From Ehretia macrophylla (Eukaryota > Streptophyta > Magnoliopsida > Boraginales > Ehretiaceae): a stretch of DNA of 64,000 bases. Positions 50,475-59,500 of the stretch are shown here, one piece after another (the first letter of the stretch is position 1; the number at the start of each line of letters is the position of its first letter). A program made the translations under genes and the position numbers. Location: assembly GCA_037974665.1 (NCBI GenBank), contig CM075771.1, positions 43,446,425 to 43,510,424 of the forward strand, written 5' to 3'. A model generated the notes under the pieces. It saw nothing but the letters and a program-made list of their open reading frames with translations, was not told the origin of the DNA and ran no database searches.

Positions 50475-52543
50475 AACTCCTTATGGATCAAAAGTTAAGG
50501 GCACTAAAACAACGGATACCAGGTCATAAGTCCCACGCCCTCTATTTGCGGGCCTAGCCTCTATGTGAAGTGAAGTTGTATTGCACAAGGTGCCATGGGA
50601 TTCGGTAGTAGAAATGTGATGGATTGGGTTGTCGTCCTTTTCGTGGCTCACGACGTACGATACGGGTCTGAAAAACAGCGTAAAAGAAGAAAAGTGCCCC
50701 GAAACTGACAAAAATGCTCGATTTTGTGCTTCGAAAATAGGCACTGCCGAGCATGCTTGGTGCCCACGTTGTAGTGCTCTCAGAGAGCTTTCCAACGGTA
50801 TACTGTGCGCCACATAACTCCTTACAGATAAAAAGTTAACTCCTTACGGATCAAAAGTTATGGGCACCAGAGCGACGGATACTTGGTCACAAGCCCCACG
50901 CCCTTAGTTTGAGGGCCCAGCCTCTATGTGAAGTGAAGTTGTCTTGCACAAGGTGCCGTGAGATTCGATAATAAAAATGTGATGGATTAGGTTGTCGTCC
51001 TTTTCGCGGCTCATGACGTACGATCCGGGACTAAAGAACAGCGCAAAAGAAGAAAAGTGTCCTAAAACTGATGAAAACGTTTGATTTTGGGCTCCAAAAA
51101 TAGGCGCAACCGAGCAAGCTTGCAGCCCTCGTCGTAGAGCTCTTGGATAGCTTTCCAACGGTATGCTGTGCGCCGTGTAACTCCTTACGAATCAAAAGTT
51201 ATGGGCACTGGAGCGACGGATACCTGGTCATAAGCCCCATGCCCTCTGTTTGCGTGTCCAGCCTCTACGTGAAGTGAAGTTGTCTTGCCCAAGGTGCCAT
51301 GGGATTCGGTAATAGAAATGTGATGGATTAGGTTATCGTCCTTTTCGCTGCTCACGACGTACGATCCGGGATGGAAAAACTACCCAAAAGAAGAAAAGTG
51401 TCCCGAAACTGATGAAAATGTTCGATTTTGGGCTCCGAATTGAGGCGTAGCAAAGCAAGCTTGGTGCCCCCATCGTAGAGCTCTTTGAGAGCTTTCCAAG
51501 GGGATGCTATGCGCCGTATAACTCTTTACGGATCAAAAGTTATGAGCACCGGAGTGACGGATACCTGGTCACAAGCCCCACGCCCTCTGTTTGCGGGCCC
51601 AGCCTTTACGTGAAGTGAAGTTGTCTTGCCCAAGGTGCCGTGGGATTCGATAATAGAAATGTGATGAATTAGGTTGTCGTCCTTTTTGCGGCTCACGAAG
51701 TACGATTCGGGACAAAAAAACTGCTCAAAAGAAGAAAAGTGTCTCGAAACTAATGAAAACATTCGATTTCGGACTTCGAAAATAGGCGCAGCCAAGCAGG
51801 CTAGGTGCCCCCGTCGTAGAGCTCTCAGAGAGCTTTCCAACGGTATGCTGTGCATCGCGTAACTCCTTACGGATCAAAAGTTATAGGCACCGGAGCGACG
51901 GATACCTGGTCACAAGCCCCACACCCTCGGTTTACGGGCCTAGCCTCTACGTGAAGTGAAGTTGTCTTGCCCAAGGTGCCATGGGATTCGATAATAGAAA
52001 TGTGATAGACTAGGTTGTCGTCTTTTTCGCGGTTCACGACGTACGATCCGGGACGAAAAAATAGCGTAAAAGAAGAAAAGTGTAGCGAAACATATGAAAA
52101 ACATTCGATGTTGGGCTCCAAAAACAGCTGCAGCCGAGCAGGCTTGCTGGTCCCATCGTAGAGCTCTCGGAGTGCTTTCCAACGGTATGCTATGCGTCGC
52201 GTAACTCCTTACGGATCAAAAGTTATGAGCACCGGAGCGACGGATACCTGGTCATCAGCCCAACGTCCTCTGTTTGCGGGCCCAGCCTCTACGTGAAGTG
52301 AAGTTGTCTTGCCCAAGGTGCTGTGGGATTGGGTAATAGAAATGTGATGGATTAGGTTGTCGTAATTTTAGCGGCTCACGACATACGATCCGGGACGGAA
52401 AAACAGCGCAAAAGAAGAAAAGTGTCCCAAAACTTATGAAAATATTCAATTTTGGGCTCAGAAAACAGGCACAGCTGAGCAGGCTAGCTGCCCTCGTCGT
52501 AGAGCTCTCAGAGAGCTTTCCAACAGTATGTTGTGCGTCGCGT
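50475..52543. repeat. Six-monomer higher-order unit, copy 2 (2,069 bp)
   Basis: It has the same ordered variants as copy 1 at an offset of about 2,047-2,069 bp. The extra 22 bp is a local doubling of the TAACTCCTTAC segment at 50815-50858. GTTAAGGGCAC at about 50494 recurs at about 52563 as the next unit begins. Confidence 0.82.
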
Positions 52544-53295
52544 AACTCCTTACGGATCAAAAGTTAAGGGCACCGAAGCAATGGATACCTGGTCACAAGC
52601 CCTATGCCCTCTGTTTACGAGCCCAACCTCTACGTGAAGTGAAGTTGTCTTGCGCAAGGTGCCATGGGATTCGGTAATAGAAATGTGATGGATTCGGTTG
52701 TCGTCCTTTTCGCGGCTCACGACGAACGATACGGGACGGAAAAACAGCGCAAAAGAAGAAAAGTATCACGAAACTGATGAAAATGTTCAATTTTGGGTTC
52801 TAAAAATAGGCGTAGCCGAGCATGCTTGGTGTCCATGTCATAGTGCTCTCGGAGAGCTTTCCAACGGTATACTATGCGCCACGTAACTCCATACAGATCA
52901 AAAGTTATGGGCACCAGAGTGACGGAAACCTGGTCACAAGCCCCACGCCCTCGGTTTGAGGGCCCAGCCTCTATGTGCAGTGAAGTTGTCTTGCCCAAGG
53001 TGTCGTGGGATTCAGTAATAAAAATGTGATGGATTAGGTTGTTGTCCTTTTCGTGGCTCACGACGTACGATCCAGGATTGAAAAACAGCACAAAAGAAGA
53101 GAAGTGTCCCAAATCTGATGAAAATGTTCGATTTTGGGTGCCGAAAATAGGCGCAACCGAGCAAGCTTGCTGCCCCCGTTGTAGAGCTCTCGGAGAGCTT
53201 TCCAACGGTATGTTGTGCGCCGCGTAACTCCTTACAGATCAAACGTTATGGGCATTGGAGCGATTGATACCTGGTCATAAGCCCCACGCCCTCAG
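52544..53295. repeat. Six-monomer higher-order unit, copy 3, partial
   Basis: About 2.2 monomers. It repeats the CATGCTTGGTG and TAGTGCTCTC variants (about 52818-52850) before ending in element F gag sequence at 53291-53295. Confidence 0.75.
52740..52794. other. Helically phased A-tracts in the satellite monomer (representative copy)
   Basis: Tracts centred at about 52742, 52752.5, 52760.5, 52772, 52781.5 and 52791.5, about 10 bp apart over five turns. The same arrangement is seen in most monomers, usually with a further tract about 13 bp on. Phased A-tracts are a known cause of intrinsic DNA bending. Confidence 0.75.
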
Positions 53296-53665
53296 CATCC
53301 CCGTGCAACAGAAACACAGCGAACTCAATCTTTTCTTCATCGATATTGTCAAGTGGCCTGAAAATCCTTTCAATCTCAGATAGCCAAGCCTCTGTCTTTT
53401 CATCATCAGCTTCCCCGTGAAATTTGGACGGGCGAAAGTCAAGGAACTCTCGCATTCTGTTATTTCTCCCATTGTTACCACCATTCCTGTTGTTGTTGTT
53501 GTTGTTTGCTTCACGTGCATCTTGATGTTCCATCACTCGCAACACGCAATCCATAGCATTCACCATCATGTTAAACATGGCCATACCGGGGTTAGTTTGA
53601 TGACCATCTCTGGCTTCTTGAGGCTCATCGCTCCTATTGGTATTGCGGGTACTAGGGCCAGCCAT
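53291..53665 (-). pseudogene. Element F gag N-terminal remnant
   Basis: Minus-strand start MAGPSTRNTNRSDEPQEA, then an Asn-rich stretch, MREFLDF and a gag core start with DDEKTEAWLSEIERIFRPLD, very close to the same region in C and G. It ends at the satellite junction. The five bases CTCAG at about 53291-53295 fit both partners (gag TGCTCAGCATCC and satellite CCCTCAGTTT). Confidence 0.88.
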
Positions 53666-53921
53666 CTGTAGGCACAGATTATTATGCACAATTTATTGGA
53701 ATACGACAAGACAAGAATTTAATGTATAGGGTATACAACATATAATTTTACATAGACATACAATTCTTGAAACAATTAAGAGATGTTAATCACATAAGCA
53801 CATAGAAACAGAGAAGGCACAACTGATATTGTCACACATTAACACACATAAACAAGTCACCCCAATAACCTTAGGGCTTCTACCCATGGTCCGAGAGTTA
53901 AACCCAGCTTAAGCAATTTAA

Positions 53922-53933
53922 GCTCTGATACCA
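53922..53933 (-). promoter_or_regulatory. Element F primer-binding site
   Basis: GCTCTGATACCA, the exact reverse complement of the tRNA-iMet site, 11 bases from the LTR boundary at 53945. The shared leader block lies at 53868-53899. Confidence 0.93.
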
Positions 53934-53944
53934 TTAATATAAGG

Positions 53945-56596
53945 TGTCACGCCCCAACCCGACCTATAGAGGTTAGACTAGGGTGTGATCTAAATATTCA
54001 TATCACTTCACGTACTTAATCGTTCATTAAGGTTTAACGCTTAACGTTAGCCTAGAACTCCAAAAATTTCTCTGAAAAATCGGTAGCATAATGGCTATAA
54101 TTGGCTCTTTAGTTTGACCTAATTTCCTAAACGCCTCAAAACTTTCAATTTCAAATTTGATTCTAACTAAGATTATTATTTATCACCAATTGAAATGTCT
54201 ACTATTTTTCTCAAGTCTCGTTTATGTGTCAATCCTTGTTACAAAGTACCTGTTGATCTTATCTTACCAATGTACCTGCTTAAGATTGGATAGATTCATT
54301 TTACTTAACCCTTTACCTAATGCTTCATAAGCATGTGATAGATACTAAACCAAAGTAGCGATAGCAAGATGACCAGAAGAGTGTGTATCTAGTTATGATC
54401 AGTACAAACCAAAATTAGACCCCAAATTACAATGGGGGTCATTTACAATACAACAACAAGCAACATAAGAAATAGTCTTCAAGCAACATATCGTTCACAA
54501 AATGGCCATAGTCAAGTAAGGCACGTAGAGCAAGCAATCATTCCAATGAGTCATTAATAGGCACGTTATCTTCGGGTACATGTTCCTGGTCTTCTTCACC
54601 TGTGATGATAAAAGAGGGTGAGTCCTTATGAACTCAGCGAGGGGGAACGAGAAATACGTTTTGAAACTCATTTCCAGTTAAACTTATGAAATACCCTTTT
54701 TGAAAACATGTCACGTATTACAAGTAATAAGGTACGCAAAGTATAGGAATCAAATTGTGCAACAGATACAATTACAATCATTTCAAGGATACGGCGAGCA
54801 TTTGCTCTCAATATCAATTTCGATACGATTGTTGCGGCCGACTTCAATAATCCACTTATCGCTCCCATTTGGGTGTACTCCAGATGTACCCCGAAAACCT
54901 ACGACCCAACTCTCTGAGGGTGGAATGCCAAGCGAGAGAGGGAATTGGACCATGGTAGTCACGGTAGCACCGGCAAGCCCGATGCCGCCCGGCGTGCGTG
55001 AAACGCTACCATGCCACAATGAAAGGTTGCAACCTTGTATGCAATGTACATTTATAACATTTAACATATCACATTAGGAGGACAACAAAGTAGGTCGCCT
55101 CCGAGCAGTTATAAGATTGCATGTTGACAAGTAAACACACGAGGTATGTTTGACATGTAATTTCACTTGTAAAACACATGGAGTTATATGAATATTAAAC
55201 GGGCAGCCATGTAACACATGTAAATCAAGTCATATAACTCATTTCGGAGTTCACGTAATCAAGTAATAAGGTTATACAAGCATACGACGACGTTTACATG
55301 AGATCGGGTGCAAGAAAAGTCTACTTATCAACATGTAATTGTCAGAACCACATTTAGCAAGTTTTCATAGTCACTAGGGTTTCAATTCATGCTTACACGT
55401 GCGATTAAGCCACGAGTTGACAAGTAATTAAACTAAAGCCATGCATTGATTAATTAAAACATCCTTAAGCATACAAAACAGTCCACACAACATCCAAGTA
55501 CCACAATCCCAAGCATTCACTACCACAAGAGAAGTTACAACATTTTTTAAAGCATATCACGAGATAAAAACCTCACTGCAATGGTCTGTTTTCCCACAAT
55601 AAATTAGACAAGAAAACAATCTCCAATTCCAGTGAACAAAATTTCAAATAAAATCTTATTAAGTGAACTAAATCTAGAAACAAATCTTGCATCATTTAGA
55701 GTTCGGATTCAAGAGTTATTGCCAAAACCGTGATACTACGCAAAACTGTCCAGATTTGTACATATTTCAATGCTTGTCATTTTTTAGGGCCTTAGGGTCA
55801 GATTTAGCCTTAGTCTATTTCTGACAAAAATGTCCAGAACTGAAAAATATAGCATCCTACCAAATTTCATGCATTTTTCATATCATTTACGAGATCAAAA
55901 CTGTTTCATTCTACGAGGACAATGAACTGCCAAAAACCTGCTCCATTTTTCCAGATTTTCCAGATTTAGACACCTTTCGATGTTTTGCCATTTTGGAGAC
56001 CTTAGATTCAAAATTACCCTTGTCCTATTTCTACAAAAAATTCTTAGAACTGGAAAAACTAGTCACCAAACAATTTTCATACATTTTCAACATCATCTAC
56101 CAGGCCAAATTCACTTTGCTCTAACAAGTCAGAAATCTGCCATTTTCGCGTTTTCACATATCTTCAAATTTTAGCTAAATATCTTTCCATGCATGGTTAC
56201 AAAAGCTCATGTACAAAAAAATACCACAAGTACAGAGGTAAAAATAGACATATGAATGCATGCATGTGGATTTCGAAAGCTTTTTAAAAGGATTAACCCT
56301 CACCTTAGCCTATTGACAACAAATGATGCTCAAAACTCTTGAAGATGCACAAATGGTCTTCTCTCCTTGTTTGGCCGAGGGATAATGCTTGATTTCCTTA
56401 ATTCCTAGCTGAGTTACCATGTCCTTAGTATGTGCATGTGGTTAGAACAAAAGGGAGATGAAATAGAAGCTATCAAACATACCTAAGCCAAAATGAGTGT
56501 TCTATGAGCTTGCATGCATGTCTCTTTGCTTCTAGCTTGCTTGGTTGAGCTTCCTAAGGCCTTGAGTGTCTTGGTGAGCTTTAGGAGAGGAGCTTT
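53945..56596 (-). repeat. Element F 5' LTR, partial
   Basis: It starts TGTCACGCCCC at 53945 and follows C's LTR closely, with the palindrome at 55023-55036 and the doubled unit at about 55740-56100. The match to C (around 27945) stops near 56596, so the U3-side end is absent. The exact break is uncertain by about 15 bp. Confidence 0.88.
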
Positions 56597-58108
56597 AGAA
56601 ATGTTAAGTATACTTGAAATGTGATTCCAATGATTACATATTGATAAGTAGACTTTTCTTGTACCCGGTCCCACGTAGACGTCGTTGCATGTTGTATGAC
56701 CTTATTATTTGATTACGTGAACCCCGAAATGAGTTATATGACTTGATTTACATGCGTTACATGGCTGCCCATTTAATATTAATATAACTCCATTTGCCTT
56801 ACAAGTGAAATTTCCTGTCATAGCATGCCTCGCGTGTTTACTTGTCAATGTGCAATCTTATGACTGCTCGGAGGCAACCTACTTTGTTGTCCTCCTAACG
56901 TGATATATTAAATTTCATAAATGTGCATTGCATACAAGGTTGCAACCTTTCATTCTGGTGTGGTAGCGTTTCATGCACACCGGGCGGCATCGGGCTTGCC
57001 GGTGCAACCGTGACTACCATTGTCCAATTCCTTCTCTCGCTTGGGGGCTAGACTTCCTCGGAGAGTTGGGTCATAGGATTTCGGGGTACATCCGGAGTAC
57101 ACCCATTTGGCATGATAAATGGATGATTTGAAGTTGGCCGCAACAAATGATACTGGAAATAAACTGAGAGTAAAAACTCACCGTATCCTTTTCACTATGT
57201 GTATAAGTACTCTCGCTTGGTTCCTAGAGGACCTCGGGGAGGAAAGACGGGTAATTGTGTTCTTTTACTTTTATATTACATTATGAGCTTACTTGTGATA
57301 TATGTCATGCTTACAAAAAGGGTTTTCATAAGTTGAACCGGAAAAAGAGTTTCAAAACTTATTTCTTGTTCCCCCTCGCTGAGTTCATAAAGACTCACCC
57401 TCTTTTATCATCTCAGGTGAAGAAGATGAGGAATAGGTACCTGAGGTTAACGTGCCTATTGATGACTCCTTGGAGTGATTGCATGCCCTACGTGCCTTAT
57501 GTGGTTGTGGCTGTTTTGTGAACGATATGTTATTTGAAGATCATCTCTTTTGTTGTTTGTCATTGCTATTGTAAATGACCCCCGTTGTAATTTGGGGTTA
57601 AATTTTGGTTTGTACTGATCATAACTAGATAGACACTCTTCTGGTCGTTTTGCTATCGCTACTTTGGTTTAGCATCTATCATAGGCTTATGAAATATTAG
57701 GTAAATGGATAAGTAAAATGAATCTATCCAATCTTAAGTAGGTACTCACAGGTAAGCTAAGATCAACTGGTACTTTTGTAACAAGGATTGACACATAAAC
57801 AAGACATAGTTATTATGCTAGGTGTTAATCAAACGAAACTTGAGATAAATAGTAGACATTTCAATTAGTGATAAATAGTAATCTTAGTTGGAATCAAATT
57901 TGAGATTGAAAGGTTTGAGGCGTTTAGGAAATTAGGTCAAACTAAAGAGCCAATTATAGCCGTTATGCTGCCGATTTTTTGGAGAATTTTTGGAGTTCTA
58001 GGCTAACGTTAAGTGTTAAACCTTAATTAACGATTAGGTACGTGAAATGATATGAATGTTTAGATCTCACCCTAGTCTAACCTCTATAGGTCGGGTTGGG
58101 ACGTGACA
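56597..58108 (+). repeat. Element G 5' LTR, 3' portion
   Basis: It ends GGGACGTGACA at 58108 and carries the GC-richer block with the palindrome at 56936-56949. Its beginning is missing and meets element F's LTR head to head near 56596, with about 15 bp of unassigned sequence at the join. It matches element E (1-438) closely at its end. Confidence 0.9.
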
Positions 58109-58119
58109 CCTTATATTAA

Positions 58120-58131
58120 TGGTATCAAAGC
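58120..58131 (+). promoter_or_regulatory. Element G primer-binding site
   Basis: TGGTATCAAAGC matches the tRNA-iMet primer site with one mismatch, 11 bases after the LTR. The shared leader block follows at 58154-58185. Confidence 0.9.
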
Positions 58132-58377
58132 TTAGATTGCTTAAGCCAGGTTTAACTCTCGGACCATGGGTAGAAGCCCTAAGGTTATTGGGATGACTTG
58201 TTTATGTGTGACAATATTAATTGTGCCTTCTCTGTTTCTATGTGCTTATGTGGTTAACATGTCTTAACTATTTCGAGAATTGTATGTCTATGTAAAATTA
58301 TATGTTGCATTCCTTATGCATTAAATTCTTGTTTTGTCGTATTCTAATAAATTGTGCATCATAATCTGTGCCTATAG

Positions 58378-59500
58378 ATGGCTGGCCCTAGTACCCGCAA
58401 TACTAATAGGAGCGGTGAGCCCCAAGAGGCCAGAGATGCTTATCAAACTAATCTCGGCATGGCTATATTTAACATGATGGCGAATGCTATGGATCGCGTG
58501 TCGCGAGTGATGGAACGTCAAGATGCATGTGAAGCAAACAACAACAACAATAACAGGAATGGTGGTAACAATGGGAGAAACAACAGAATGCGAGAGTTCT
58601 TTGACTTTCACCCGTCCAAATTCTTCAGGGAAGCTGATGATGAAAAGGCAGAGGCTTGGCTGTCTGAGATTGAAAGGATTTTCAGACCACTTGACTATAC
58701 TGATGAAGAAAAGGTTGAGTTTACTATGTTTCTGTTGCACGGGGATGCTCAGAATTGGTGGCACACTGTGGAGGCACTTTGGGAAACTGATCATACACCT
58801 CGCTTGTGGGGTAATTTCGTTAAGGCATTCAATGAGAAATACGTACCTGCAGTTTCCAGGCAGAGGCGAATTGAGGAATTCATGCACTTGAACTAGGGTA
58901 ACATAACGGTGGCCCAGTATGAGGCTCATTTTGACCGACTATCCCGCTATGCTCAATACATGGTCAGTACTCTTGAGGCGAAGATGTGGAAATTTATGAA
59001 TGGATTGAGGACAGAAATCTAGGATCAGCTGGCTTCGTATGACTTCACTACCTATTCTGCTCTCCTTGCTGCTGTTTCCCGAGTTGAGAAGAGAAAACTT
59101 GATAAAGCCGGTTTAAGCTAGCCGAACAAGAAACCATATCAGCCTCCAGGACAACAGAGGAAATTCCAGACTCAGAGTTGCAGTCAGGGCCAGATCCAAA
59201 ACAGACCAGTCAATAACCATGGCCCGACTAAAGCACCATCAGCCACTTCCATCTGCGGATCCACTGGTAGTTCATCTGCTACTCAGTCCATCAACTGTAC
59301 TTATTGTGACAAGAAGGGTCACACCGAGGCCCAGTGCTGGAAGAAGTCAGGACGATGTGTGTGATGTGGCAGTGATTAGCATCAGATCAAGGATTGCCCT
59401 AAATGGCAAGGAGGACAAAATCAGATTAAACCAGCTGGTAGAGGCAAGACTTCAGTTCCTAGAGTTTAGGCCCGAGCTTATGCTATTGAGTGCGAGGAGC
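58378..59500 (+). pseudogene. Element G gag remnant
   Basis: The start at 58378 is the one used in C and F. Parts in order: polar N-terminus, Asn-rich stretch (about residues 57-70), and a retrotransposon gag core with AEAWLSEIERIF, FLLHGDAQNWW and FNEKYVP (about residues 90-165). This core forms the particle shell in this family. Next come a basic linker and a CCHC zinc knuckle CTYCDKKGHTEAQCW (about 59298-59342) that would bind RNA. The frame is broken. Confidence 0.9.

Larger units (their letters stand above)
28719..53295. repeat. 341-bp satellite array, about 72 monomers (24.6 kb)
   Basis: The landmark AACTCCTTACGGATC recurs at 28720, 29061, 29402, 29743, 30084, 30425 and 30766, exactly 341 bp apart, and on to 53226. 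From 40268 to 53226 the distance equals 38 x 341 exactly. The total is about 72 monomers plus about 70 bp of a partial one, all head to tail. The monomer is more CpG-rich than the surrounding LTRs. Neighbouring monomers differ at roughly a tenth or more of positions by eye. A few carry small deletions (near 31095, 31400, 33045, 44045, 47335) or a 22-bp duplication (50815). No transposon lies inside. I do not recognise the family. Monomer length and chromovirus surroundings would suit a centromeric or pericentromeric satellite, but this is inference. Confidence 0.97.
53291..56596 (-). mobile_element. Element F: 5' part of a minus-strand chromovirus related to C
   Basis: From right to left: partial 5' LTR, primer site, leader, gag start at 53665 and the first part of gag, which meets the satellite at 53291-53295. 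Both ends are abrupt: satellite on the left, and on the right the oppositely oriented LTR of element G. No target-site duplication can be assigned. It is broken and incomplete, a fossil of the same subfamily as C. Confidence 0.88.

Noticed and set aside
28838-53242. Dozens of 60-160-codon open frames on both strands of the satellite as genes
   Set aside because: They are the same monomer read repeatedly in shifting frames, with no recognisable domain. Reported only as an observation.
28719-53295. CRISPR-like array
   Set aside because: The periodic units are 341-bp diverged tandem monomers without short identical repeats and unique spacers, in a plant context.
28719-53295. Satellite derived from the neighbouring LTRs
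   Set aside because: Only a short resemblance was found (CGGATCAAAAGTTATGGGC against an LTR stretch near 27058-27080), too little to claim descent. An alignment of the monomer with all LTRs would settle it.
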